From assembly GCF_009883055.1 (NCBI RefSeq), contig NZ_WWVR01000034.1, positions 1 through 64,000 on the forward strand: a stretch of 64,000 nt of DNA, in the 5' to 3' direction. A model generated the notes under the pieces. It was not told where the DNA came from and did no database searches. It saw only the letters and a list, made by a program, of their open reading frames with translations. Made by a program: the position numbers and the translations under genes. The stretch is from Blautia sp. BIOML-A1 (GTDB lineage: Bacteria > Bacillota > Clostridia > Lachnospirales > Lachnospiraceae). Shown piece after piece: positions 34,649 through 42,861 of this stretch (positions are counted from its first letter, which is position 1; each line of letters begins with the position of its first letter).

Positions 34649-36106
34649 TTATGAAGGTCTTCTTACAGAAAGAATGGTTCTGTAAGTTGCATCGTTGCTG
34701 ATCTTGATACCATCCTGGGAGTTGGATGCGTGAACGATCTGTCCGTTGCCCATGTAGATAGCTACATGACCGCCATAGCAGATCAGATCACCTGGCTGTG
34801 CATCTGCATAAGAAACCTCAGTTCCCCAGTTCTGCTGCTCGTAGGATGTTCTCGGAAGGCTGTAACCAAACTGTGCATATACACTCTGTGTAAATCCAGA
34901 GCAGTCCGCACCGCTTGTAAGGCTTGTTCCACCCCATACATATGGGTTTCCGACAAACTGCAGTGCATAGTCTACGATAGAAGAGCCAGAACCACTGGAT
35001 GAGCTGGAAGAACTGGATGAAGTATCTACATCCTCCGGATTTACAGTGTTGTCACTGTCGATCACATTACCATATTCATCATATTCTACCCCATCACTGC
35101 TGTCAGATGTACTCTCGTCATCGCTGCTGTCGGTATTTTCGTCATCAGAAGAGTCTTCACTGTCAGAATCCTCATCCTCTGTGTATCCATCATCTTCTGT
35201 ATACTCACCATCCTCAGAAATCTCTTCCTGATCTTCTTCATCAGTATTCTCATCATACTGATCTTCCTGATTTTCCTGCTCCTGTGCAGCCTCTTCCTCG
35301 GCTTCCTGTCTTGCAGCTTCTTCTGCTGCTGCAGCTGCTTCTGCCTCTGCCTGACGTCTTGCTTCTTCCTCAGCTGCAATTCGCTCTGCCTCAAGCTGCT
35401 CGATCTCTGCCTGCTGCTGAACGATGAGGTTGGAATACTCTGTCGCCATCTGCTGTGCATATGCAATTTCATTGTCACAGTCAGCAGAATTAGCTTTCTT
35501 AGTATCAATCTGTGTCTGAAGGTTTACTGACTCAGACTCATATTCCTGCTTCATGCCTTCCAGCTCAGCCTTCTCCTGCTTATACTGATCACCAAGCTGT
35601 GTTACCTGTGCGATTGTATTTGCATATTTCTCAAGGCTCTGTCTGTCATACTCATACATCTTCTGTGTATATTCTGCTTTTGTCAGAAGATCAGAAAGAT
35701 TCTCTGCATCCATCATCATCTGGAACCATGCAGCATTGCCGCCCTTCTCATAGATATACTGGATACGCTCTTTCATTGCTTCGTACTGCTTTGTCTTTGC
35801 ATTCTGTGCTTTCTCAAGAGCAGTCTGTGTAGTCTGAATGTCAGTTTCTTTATTGCTGATATCCCCTTCAAGGGTCTGAATGGAAACCATGACATTTACA
35901 AGATTTGCATCCAAAGCATTAATTTCATTCTGTAACTGCTGCTTTGCTGAATAAAGCTGATCAATCTGTGCATATGTAGCATCCAGCTGTGCACTGGTAG
36001 CTGCCTGTTCTTCTCTCAGCTCATCTTCTCTTGACGCGCTTACACTGACAACCTGTGCTGCTGTCATCATTAATGCCAACGTCATGCAAACAATTCGTTT
36101 CTTCAT
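34649..36106 (-). CDS. Secreted coiled-coil NlpC/P60 peptidoglycan endopeptidase (PcsB/CwlO-like)
   Basis: The 485-residue protein has a signal peptide ending near VSVSAS, a long coiled coil (about 28-255), an extremely acidic linker with a serine run (about 260-370), and a C-terminal NlpC/P60 domain (about 375-485). Catalytic residues are Cys in GADCSGF and His in GGHVAIY, with a third polar His in IVHAS. Such enzymes cut stem peptides in cell division; the coiled coil usually keeps them inactive until contacted by FtsEX. A TTGCGT/TAATAT promoter may lie at 36177-36205. Confidence 0.93.
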   Translation of the reverse strand: MKKRIVCMTLALMMTAAQVVSVSASREDELREEQAATSAQLDATYAQIDQLYSAKQQLQNEINALDANLVNVMVSIQTLEGDISNKETDIQTTQTALEKAQNAKTKQYEAMKERIQYIYEKGGNAAWFQMMMDAENLSDLLTKAEYTQKMYEYDRQSLEKYANTIAQVTQLGDQYKQEKAELEGMKQEYESESVNLQTQIDTKKANSADCDNEIAYAQQMATEYSNLIVQQQAEIEQLEAERIAAEEEARRQAEAEAAAAAEEAARQEAEEEAAQEQENQEDQYDENTDEEDQEEISEDGEYTEDDGYTEDEDSDSEDSSDDENTDSSDDESTSDSSDGVEYDEYGNVIDSDNTVNPEDVDTSSSSSSSSSGSGSSIVDYALQFVGNPYVWGGTSLTSGADCSGFTQSVYAQFGYSLPRTSYEQQNWGTEVSYADAQPGDLICYGGHVAIYMGNGQIVHASNSQDGIKISNDATYRTILSVRRPS

Positions 36107-36256
36107 GTTTTCACCTCATAATCTAAATCTATCTATTTTGTAACATTTCCGAAATATCTTATCGAACTTCTTTTACATATTAACATATCGTTCTCAGGAA
36201 CGCAAGAGTAAATAATTAAAAATTTTAAAATTTTGTAACATTTATTAAAGAATACG

Positions 36257-36297
36257 AAAAAAAGAGAGACGTTCTTCTGTAACAAAAACGTCTCTCT
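36257..36297 (-). terminator. Terminator after the cell-wall-binding P60 protein
   Basis: On the minus strand AGAGAGACGTT-loop-AACGTCTCTCT is followed by TTTTTTTC. Confidence 0.85.
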
Positions 36298-36317
36298 TCT
36301 ATATTCAATATTTAGCT

Positions 36318-37946
36318 TCAACTGTAAAGATCCGCAAGAATCTGTGCAGCTGTCTTGTTCTTATATCCCTCCGGATCAGAAAGTGTACTGCTGTACCATC
36401 TCAGATAATTACCTCTTCGGATATAGTTACCACAGGATGTATGGTAATTATACTTTGTAAATCCTTTATATCTGGACATATAAGTCTTGGCAAGTGCTAC
36501 TGCCTGACTGTCATAATCTCCACTCGGTGTGCAGGTTCCTGCAAGCTGGCAGCCAGCCTGCGGTGTGGAATGAATAACTACCGCACTCTTATCCGGACAC
36601 TGTCCGAGAATGATCCAGGTATGCCCGTCATCATAGCCAATATCTCCCGGCTGCATCTTCCAGCCACTCTGTGACAGATAGTTCTGATTTACAATCTTAC
36701 CCCATTTCAGAGTATTCTGATAATAAGAACCGATATCTCCTGAGACAACTGTATAACCACCGCTCTCTCCTGATTTTGTGTGCATGACCTGATAAGATGC
36801 CCAGCCTACAAATCCGGAACAATCCAGACCCTTGGCTCTGTTTGCATCACTTAAATCTCTGTAATTATTGTAATCATAATTGCTGTTCTGACTATTATAC
36901 CAGGAAATCCATGTCGGACTTACGCCCTTTCTGTTGGAATCATTCCAGCCTCCGCCCCATACATACAGAGCCTGACCTACCGGCTGCAATGCTCCTGCAA
37001 GATAATTCTTGATCGTTCTTGCAGAGGTCGGTGTAGTTGGACCTGAATTAGAAGATTCCTTATAAGAATCTGTCAGCACTCCATTTGAATCAAACACATA
37101 ATACGTACCATCGATCAGCTTTTTGCCCGTTGTTATTGTGGTGGTACTTGGATCAATATAATATTTCTTGCCATCAACGCTTATCCATCCGGTACTTACA
37201 AGTCCGGTTTTGGGATTAAAGTAATATTTCTTGCCATCAACACTCTTAAATCCCTTGTACATAACTCCTGTATTCTTTGCGAAATAATAGCGACCGCCTT
37301 TACTGTTCTTGAGCCATCCCGTCGCCATTATGTAAGTCTTGCCACGAAAATAACGCACATTTCCATTGGCTGCTGTCAGAAATCCGCTCTTGGTTGCACC
37401 AGTGCTTCCATCAAAATAGTAATAATAAGAACCAATTTTCTTAAGTCCTCTGTACATCACGCCATCTGACGGTCTGAAATACCACTTCTGCCCTTTGCTG
37501 TTCTTCATCCAGCCGGTTGCCATTGTATAAGTACCGGGCGAAAAATATCTCACAACTGTCTTCGAAAATCTGACAAACCCACTGACCGTATATCCTGTAG
37601 AAGGTTTGAAATAATAGTAGTTTCCTCCGACTTTCTTAAGCCCCTTAGACATAACTCCTGTTTTGGAATCAAAATATCTCTTCGGCCCTTTGGAGCTCTT
37701 CTGCCAGCCTTTATAAAGAACTCCAGTCTTTGTATTCAGAAAATACTTATTATTGCCAAGTGTAAGCCAGCCCTTGACCCTCTTACCATTCTTATAATAG
37801 TAAGTCTTGCCGTTGATCGTACGAAATCCTGTTATCGCTGCTGCCTGGGTTTCTACGGTTGTCGCCTGCAATGTAAAACCAACTGCAAAAAGCATAATTC
37901 CCAAAAGAATGCCCCAGATCCCGGCTCTTTTACATACCTTCTTCAT
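36318..37946 (-). CDS. Secreted cell-wall-binding-repeat protein with NlpC/P60-like catalytic domain
   Basis: The 542-residue protein has a signal peptide (ILLGIMLFAVGFTLQATTV), about twelve aromatic/glycine-rich cell-wall-binding repeats (about 40-290, with units such as GKTYYYKNGKRVKGWL and GKKYYFNPKTGLVSTGW), and a C-terminal P60-like domain (about 310-542). DCSGFVGW supplies the catalytic Cys and DGHTWIILG the His. It is probably a surface-bound endopeptidase. A clean TTGACG/TATAAT promoter lies at 38077-38105, giving a leader of about 125 nt. Confidence 0.9.
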   Translation of the reverse strand: MKKVCKRAGIWGILLGIMLFAVGFTLQATTVETQAAAITGFRTINGKTYYYKNGKRVKGWLTLGNNKYFLNTKTGVLYKGWQKSSKGPKRYFDSKTGVMSKGLKKVGGNYYYFKPSTGYTVSGFVRFSKTVVRYFSPGTYTMATGWMKNSKGQKWYFRPSDGVMYRGLKKIGSYYYYFDGSTGATKSGFLTAANGNVRYFRGKTYIMATGWLKNSKGGRYYFAKNTGVMYKGFKSVDGKKYYFNPKTGLVSTGWISVDGKKYYIDPSTTTITTGKKLIDGTYYVFDSNGVLTDSYKESSNSGPTTPTSARTIKNYLAGALQPVGQALYVWGGGWNDSNRKGVSPTWISWYNSQNSNYDYNNYRDLSDANRAKGLDCSGFVGWASYQVMHTKSGESGGYTVVSGDIGSYYQNTLKWGKIVNQNYLSQSGWKMQPGDIGYDDGHTWIILGQCPDKSAVVIHSTPQAGCQLAGTCTPSGDYDSQAVALAKTYMSRYKGFTKYNYHTSCGNYIRRGNYLRWYSSTLSDPEGYKNKTAAQILADLYS

Positions 37947-38076
37947 ATATTATCCTCTTTCCGAAAAATTAGGTGGTAACTGTCCGGCATACAGTTCACT
38001 GTCCTCCGAATAATTACATTCATTGTTACTTTTTTCGTTATATTTTTTTACAATATTATTACAATACCATGTAGGT

Positions 38077-38105
38077 ATTATATCTCAAGATTTCCTGTAC
38101 GTCAA
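38077..38105 (-). promoter_or_regulatory. Promoter of the cell-wall-binding P60 gene
   Basis: On the minus strand TTGACG (38100-38105) and TATAAT (38077-38082), 17-bp spacer. No known riboswitch was recognised in the leader. Confidence 0.75.
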
Positions 38106-38110
38106 TACAT

Positions 38111-38182
38111 AAAAAAAGGCAGGAATCTGCACCAAAGTATTGTTACTGTTACATAAAATACCTTTGGTACCGATCCCTGCCC
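38111..38182 (-). terminator. Long terminator hairpin after ddh
   Basis: On the minus strand GGCAGGGATCGGTACCAAAG pairs with CTTTGGTGCAGATTCCTGCC, with an AGTATT/AATACC extension and a TTTTTTT tail. Unusually long stem. Confidence 0.8.
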
Positions 38183-38194
38183 TTAAACTTTTTA

Positions 38195-39181
38195 TTAAAG
38201 AAGATGTTTACGAAGTTCTGCTCCATCCTTTGCACTTAAGTAAGCCGGTGCAACATCAAAAACTGTCTTGCAGCCTTTCTGTCCTTCCTGGCTCATGCGA
38301 TATGCAGCTCTTGCATAGGCAACGATGACAGAAGAAGTGAATTCCGGATTGGAGTCCAGCTTCAGGCTGTATTCGATCACATGGCTGTTCTCATCATTCC
38401 AGCCTGTTTTACCGGAACGAATAACAAATCCCCCATGTGGAATACCACTGTGATCACGTTTCAGTTCTTCTTCAGAAATGAAATGTACGGTTGTATCATA
38501 GTCAGCAAAGTAGTTCGGCATGGTTTTAATCTCATTCTCGATACGGGCAAGATCTGCACCCTCCTCAGCTACTACAAAGCACTCTCTTGTATGCTTCTGT
38601 CTTGTTGTAAGATCCGGATTTTCTCCGTTTCTTACAGATTCCAGTGCTGCTTCCACCGGAATTGTGTACTGCTTGCCGTCCTTTACTCCATCAATTCTGC
38701 GGATTGCATCGGAATGTCCCTGACTTACGCCCTTGCCCCAGAATGTATAATCCTTTCCATTGGTAAGGATTGCATTCGCATACAGTCTGTTCAGAGAAAA
38801 CATTCCCGGGTCCCAGCCTACAGAAATGATTCCAACATGTCCGCTCTCAGAGGCTGCCTTGTCTACATTTGCAAAATGCTCCGGTACCTTCGCATGGGTA
38901 TCAAAGCTGTCTACAACGTTGAACCACTGTGCATATTTCGGAGTCTGCTCCGGAAGATCTGTAGCACTTCCTCCACAGAGAATCAGAACATCTATCTTGT
39001 CTTTCATTTTTTCTGCTTCATCTACATGGTAAACAGCTGCTGTCTCTGTAAGGATTTTGACAGTTGCAGGATCACGGCGTGTAAAAACTGCTGCAAGTTC
39101 AAGATCCGGATTATGTTTGATCGCACATTCCACGCCTCGTCCAAGATTACCATAACCTAAAATTCCAATACGAATACTCAT
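38195..39181 (-). CDS. ddh: meso-Diaminopimelate D-dehydrogenase
   Basis: The 328-residue protein has an N-terminal Rossmann motif (IGILGYGNLGRGVE) and the Ddh signatures SVGWDPGMFSLNRLY, FWGKGVSQGHSDAIRRIDGV and GHSD. It converts tetrahydrodipicolinate, ammonia and NADPH to meso-diaminopimelate in one step, for lysine and peptidoglycan. AGGAGG precedes the ATG. A TTGACA/TATCAT promoter lies at 39319-39347, with a fragment of the small mobile element between promoter and gene. Confidence 0.95.
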   Translation of the reverse strand: MSIRIGILGYGNLGRGVECAIKHNPDLELAAVFTRRDPATVKILTETAAVYHVDEAEKMKDKIDVLILCGGSATDLPEQTPKYAQWFNVVDSFDTHAKVPEHFANVDKAASESGHVGIISVGWDPGMFSLNRLYANAILTNGKDYTFWGKGVSQGHSDAIRRIDGVKDGKQYTIPVEAALESVRNGENPDLTTRQKHTRECFVVAEEGADLARIENEIKTMPNYFADYDTTVHFISEEELKRDHSGIPHGGFVIRSGKTGWNDENSHVIEYSLKLDSNPEFTSSVIVAYARAAYRMSQEGQKGCKTVFDVAPAYLSAKDGAELRKHLL

Positions 39182-39213
39182 CTAAAAATTTCCTCCTGTA
39201 CTTCTCGTTGTAC

Positions 39214-39296
39214 GTTACTGTTCACTCCGTTCACAGCAACTTGGTCAAAATCCATTCCAGATTACCCTCGGTGATAGGATTTTGCCCCGTATATAC
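39214..39296. mobile_element. Truncated small repeat element in the ddh leader
   Basis: GTTACTGTTCACTCCGTTCA and the following bases to about 39296 match the right half of the full element (31334 onward) with about seven differences. The other end is missing. It lies between the ddh promoter and the ddh start, so it is transcribed as leader. Confidence 0.75.
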
Positions 39297-39318
39297 TTTA
39301 TCACAGCAATACAATAAC

Positions 39319-39347
39319 ATGATAATATCACAGCCTTCAAATGTCAA
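39319..39347 (-). promoter_or_regulatory. ddh promoter
   Basis: On the minus strand TTGACA (39342-39347) and TATCAT (39319-39324), 17-bp spacer. Confidence 0.7.
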
Positions 39348-39386
39348 TCCGTTCATTTATATTTTCTTTGTAACTGTTGTTACTGT

Positions 39387-39426
39387 GTTACTGTTCATTC
39401 CGTTCACAAGAACCTGGTCAAAACTG
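39387..39426. mobile_element. Fragment of the small repeat element after the J-domain gene
   Basis: GTTACTGTTCATTCCGTTCA, then CAAGAACCTGGTCAAAACTG, matches the right end of the element. It abuts the stop codon region of the gene at 39440. A nearby GTAACTGTTGTTAC (39370-39383) resembles the short remnant at 4579. Confidence 0.6.
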
Positions 39427-39439
39427 CCAAAGAACTTTC

Positions 39440-40066
39440 TCAACAGCAGAATACACCTCCGCCAGGACAGCACAGCCCACAGAGCATATTTGCAAGACAG
39501 AGCTTCATGCAGTAATCACTTCCATCCATTGGCATTCCGCCAAAAGGATTCTGCTGTTCCTGATACCAGGTCCCGCCGCCTTCCATTCTCTGAAGGAGCA
39601 TTCGATACTGCATATTGTCCGGTTCCATATTCACAGCAGTACGGATGTCATTGAGTGCGTTGACATTATTGCCAAGCCCCATATTTGTCATAGCTGAAAG
39701 ATAATACCATTCACCGTTTCTGTTCTTCAGTGAAGACAGTACATTCATTGCCTCCTGAAAATGGCGACTCTGGATATAATTGGCTGCCGCCTGTCGACGG
39801 ATTGCCTCCTCATCCTGATATCCACTGGTCTGACGACCGGTAAATCCACCATATCCGCCTCCATAGGATGAGCCATATTCCTTTTCTTTCATAATCTGCT
39901 CATAGGCCTGCTGAACTTCCTTGAACTTCTCTTCCGCCTGTTCTTTGTTTGGATTATTGATATTGGCATCCGGATGATATTTCCTGCTCAGTCTCCGGTA
40001 TGCTTTTTTGATTTCTTCATCGGATGCATCCCTGGATACCCCAAGGACACTGTATGGATCAAACAT
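39440..40066 (-). CDS. J-domain protein with cysteine-rich tail
   Basis: About 208 residues from the ATG at 40066 ([23 protein letters not shown]), which follows GGAGAAAG and overlaps the stop of the DUF5685 gene. An N-terminal J-domain (about 2-68) has the HPD motif (KYHPDAN), so it can stimulate a DnaK-type ATPase. A glycine-rich linker and a TPR-like helical part follow. The last 24 residues hold seven cysteines ([19 protein letters not shown]), perhaps a metal site. Coupled translation suggests it works with DUF5685. Confidence 0.85.
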   Translation of the reverse strand: MFDPYSVLGVSRDASDEEIKKAYRRLSRKYHPDANINNPNKEQAEEKFKEVQQAYEQIMKEKEYGSSYGGGYGGFTGRQTSGYQDEEAIRRQAAANYIQSRHFQEAMNVLSSLKNRNGEWYYLSAMTNMGLGNNVNALNDIRTAVNMEPDNMQYRMLLQRMEGGGTWYQEQQNPFGGMPMDGSDYCMKLCLANMLCGLCCPGGGVFCC

Positions 40067-40904
40067 GTTCTTTCTCCTGCTCTTTCTTCCTTTTGCCGGA
40101 TACTGCCTCAAATCTGCACCAGACTCCGGAATACAGAATATTCCGCAGTATATCAGTATATTTGATGATAGGAAGCTTTTCGAATTCCCGGCAGACCTCT
40201 GCCATCATCATGATCAGCATCTGTCGTACTTCCTCATCAAACCCTTCCATTATATACCTTGTGGAAAAGGGATTGTAATTTCCCTTTTTGACATCATCTT
40301 CTACATCATCATAAGCATCCATAAGATAAATAAATTTCCCCAGAAAAAATCCCATTCTGCGAAGTACAGGTTCCCACATATCTTCCCTGTATGCAAAAAT
40401 CTCTTCCATGATCTTTCCAAAGCATCCGGAAACTCGATCAACATCCTGTTCTTCGGATTTTTCCATTTCAGAAAGCTCATGCAGAAGAGAAACAATACGG
40501 TCAACCTTCCTGTACCATCTCTCCTCCGCCTTTTTTTCTTTCTCTCTTAGAAGCTTTCCATACAGAAAGCTCAAAAGTTTCTTCTCATCTTTCCAGTCAT
40601 CCTCACATTTATAATATGCCAGAAAAACATTCATATCTGCTGCATATTCTGTGACAGCATTTTTGCGGACGGGCTGCTTTCGCACAGGATGAATGACACA
40701 CCGTGTTGTTCCCTTTCTCGTCGGAGGCTCATAAAGCCCACTCAGAAGAAGAATCACAAACGTCATATCATATGTCAGGGATATCTGTCCTGTAACCCCA
40801 TAGCGTTCTCTCAGTTCCCGGCAGAGACCGCAGTAAAACGAGCGGTACAGGTCAAAATCTTTGAATTTGATTTCAGGCTTGTTCATTACTATATAACCAA
40901 ACAT
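40059..40904 (-). CDS. DUF5685 protein with isoprenoid-synthase-like acidic motif
   Basis: About 281 residues from the ATG at 40904 ([17 protein letters not shown]), the usual start of this family, with GGAGG close upstream; an ATG at 40919 would add five residues. Residues near the start have FYCGLCREL, and further single cysteines ([16 protein letters not shown]) could complete a metal site. The segment [20 protein letters not shown] (about 201-220) resembles the second aspartate-rich motif of squalene/phytoene-synthase-type enzymes. Mostly alpha-helical, no signal peptide. Function unknown; enzyme activity is not claimed. Confidence 0.75.
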   Translation of the reverse strand: MFGYIVMNKPEIKFKDFDLYRSFYCGLCRELRERYGVTGQISLTYDMTFVILLLSGLYEPPTRKGTTRCVIHPVRKQPVRKNAVTEYAADMNVFLAYYKCEDDWKDEKKLLSFLYGKLLREKEKKAEERWYRKVDRIVSLLHELSEMEKSEEQDVDRVSGCFGKIMEEIFAYREDMWEPVLRRMGFFLGKFIYLMDAYDDVEDDVKKGNYNPFSTRYIMEGFDEEVRQMLIMMMAEVCREFEKLPIIKYTDILRNILYSGVWCRFEAVSGKRKKEQEKEHV

Positions 40905-40939
40905 AGAACCTCCGGCCATACTCTGCCCTCACCAGGCAT

Positions 40940-41344
40940 TCAGCTTTTTTTGATAAACTTCTCGTGACATTTCGGACAGTCGATTTCTATCCTGCCCTTG
41001 CCCTTAGGTATACGGATCTTCTGTTTGCAGTTTGGACAGGAATAAATATGGTATTCCTTTCTCTGCTGCATAAGATTCTTTTCACGACAGAACCATTGTC
41101 TTATACCGGAAGTGATCGAAAGATATTTCTGATTCTCGGCATAACGTTTCTGTATATCTCTGGAGAGCATTCTGTAATAAGTATAAAGAATTGCCAGAAG
41201 TCCCAGCGTATCACACGCTGCACCCACTCGATTCCGTATAAACATAGACAGAATGATTGCCACAAATGCAAAACCCATCGTGAATTTTGCAAATGCATCT
41301 ACACCATAACGTCCTTCCATAAACTTTATAAATTTTTCTCGCAT
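40940..41344 (-). CDS. Small membrane protein with C-terminal zinc ribbon
   Basis: About 134 residues from the ATG at 41344 (MREKFIKFMEGRYGVDAF), preceded by GAGGG. Two hydrophobic segments (about 20-60) are followed by a basic stretch and a zinc ribbon CPNC-x17-CPKC at the C-terminus. The N-terminus YGVDAFAKF is conserved in similar lachnospiral proteins as far as I recall. It lies just upstream of the DUF5685/J-domain pair on the same strand and may belong with it. Confidence 0.7.
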   Translation of the reverse strand: MREKFIKFMEGRYGVDAFAKFTMGFAFVAIILSMFIRNRVGAACDTLGLLAILYTYYRMLSRDIQKRYAENQKYLSITSGIRQWFCREKNLMQQRKEYHIYSCPNCKQKIRIPKGKGRIEIDCPKCHEKFIKKS

Positions 41345-41401
41345 GCAAATCCCTCTTTCTTTCATGCTGACATCAATAATTCCAACATCAGATTCCTTTT
41401 T

Positions 41402-42604
41402 TTATCTGTCATTACATACCTGGAAGATGTAGAACTTAAGATAATAAGATTCGTCGGATGACCACAGGATTGGATGATCCGGAGCCTGTGTCCTGTATTC
41501 CACCTGACGCAGTCTCTTATGTGCACTTCTTGCAGCCTGTCCGATCGTCCTGGTAAACAATTCATAATCCATGAAATGTGAGCAGGAACAAGTTGCCAGA
41601 AATCCTCCGTCCCTGACCAGTTTCATACCTCGAAGATTGATTTCTCTGTAACCTTTGACCGCATTTTTGATGGAACTGCGGGATTTTGTAAATGCCGGTG
41701 GATCCAGGATCACAACATCATATTTCTCATCATCCTCCGCCAGCTTCGGAAGCAGTTCAAAGACATCTTCACAGATAAATTTAACCCTTCCCTCCAGACC
41801 ATTTAACCTGGCGTTCTCCTGTGCCTGGCGAACTGCCAGCTCTGAGGCATCCACACCTGTAACTTCTCTTGCTCCTGCAATTCCTGCATTCAGTGCAAAG
41901 GACCCTGTATGTGTGAAACAATCCAGAACTCTTGCATCCTTACATAACTTCTGAATCGCAAGACGATTATACTTCTGATCCAGGAAAAATCCGGTCTTCT
42001 GTCCATCCTTGACATCAACCTGATATCTGACACCATTTTCAACAATTTCAACCAAAGTTGGGAATTCCGGTCCGATAAATCCCTTGTGAAGCTTCATTCC
42101 TTCCTGCTTGCGGACCTTGGCATCGCTTCTTTCATAAATACCGCGGATTTTGATTCCATCCTCTGCAAGTACGCTCCTGATAAGTTCCAGGATCATTTCT
42201 TTCCAGCGATCGATTCCCAGTGCCAGAGACTGTACAACCAGCACATCCTCAAATTTGTCAACGGTAAGTCCCGGTAAAAAATCAGCTTCGCCAAAAATCA
42301 ATCGACAGCTCGAAGTATCCGTTACCTTTTTTCTGTATTCCCATGCATCTCTTACTCTTCTTTCAAAAAAATCTTCATCAATCCTCTGATTCTCATCTCT
42401 TGTTAGAAGGCGTACCGTAATCTTGGAATTCGTATTGATAAAGCCTCTTCCCAGCGGATATCCGTCAAAATCATGCACCAGCACGATATCTCCGTTTACA
42501 AAGCTTCCCATGATACTGGAAATCTCATTATCAAATACCCACATTCCACCAGATTTGAGAAGTCGACCCTCTCCCTTTTTCAGTGTAACCACTGCAAGAC
42601 TCAT
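41402..42604 (-). CDS. RlmI-like class I SAM-dependent 23S rRNA cytosine methyltransferase
   Basis: About 400 residues from the ATG at 42604 (MSLAVVTLKKGEGRLLKSGG), which follows AAAGGGG. An N-terminal PUA domain (about 1-75) is followed by a central EEHEE-type domain and a Rossmann methyltransferase with VLDCFTHTGSFALNAG (SAM site) and VILDPPAFTKS (motif IV). The family methylates C5 of a cytosine in 23S rRNA. Function by homology; the exact base is not certain in Firmicutes. Confidence 0.9.
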   Translation of the reverse strand: MSLAVVTLKKGEGRLLKSGGMWVFDNEISSIMGSFVNGDIVLVHDFDGYPLGRGFINTNSKITVRLLTRDENQRIDEDFFERRVRDAWEYRKKVTDTSSCRLIFGEADFLPGLTVDKFEDVLVVQSLALGIDRWKEMILELIRSVLAEDGIKIRGIYERSDAKVRKQEGMKLHKGFIGPEFPTLVEIVENGVRYQVDVKDGQKTGFFLDQKYNRLAIQKLCKDARVLDCFTHTGSFALNAGIAGAREVTGVDASELAVRQAQENARLNGLEGRVKFICEDVFELLPKLAEDDEKYDVVILDPPAFTKSRSSIKNAVKGYREINLRGMKLVRDGGFLATCSCSHFMDYELFTRTIGQAARSAHKRLRQVEYRTQAPDHPILWSSDESYYLKFYIFQVCNDR

Positions 42605-42769
42605 ATTATTTCCCCTTTCGGCTATCATTCTCTATCATTTTCCCAGTAAAAAGATTTCCTTTTATTCTATCACAGATGTTTTTAGATTTCCAGTTTTTCA
42701 CAGACCTCACAGAAAAAACTCATTTTTATCGAGTGAATAACAAAGTAAGCTAATTTCCCGTAAAACACA

Positions 42770-42808
42770 GAAAACCGCAGTCTCCCAAACATTCAGGAAA
42801 CTGCGGTC
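42770..42808 (-). terminator. Terminator after the DUF1002 gene
   Basis: On the minus strand ACCGCAGT-loop-ACTGCGGT followed by TTTTCTG. Confidence 0.75.
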
Positions 42809-42861
42809 ACCGGATTCATTCATTAATATCTATAACGATTAAATACACTCCTAATCACGGA

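Noticed and set aside
35000..35430. Several open frames on both strands opposite the P60 gene
   Set aside because: They result from the low-complexity acidic/serine and Ala/Glu-rich coding sequence of the P60 protein.
37947..38076. c-di-AMP or c-di-GMP riboswitch upstream of the P60 cell-wall gene
   Set aside because: Such riboswitches often precede cell-wall hydrolase genes, but I could not match their conserved cores in this leader.
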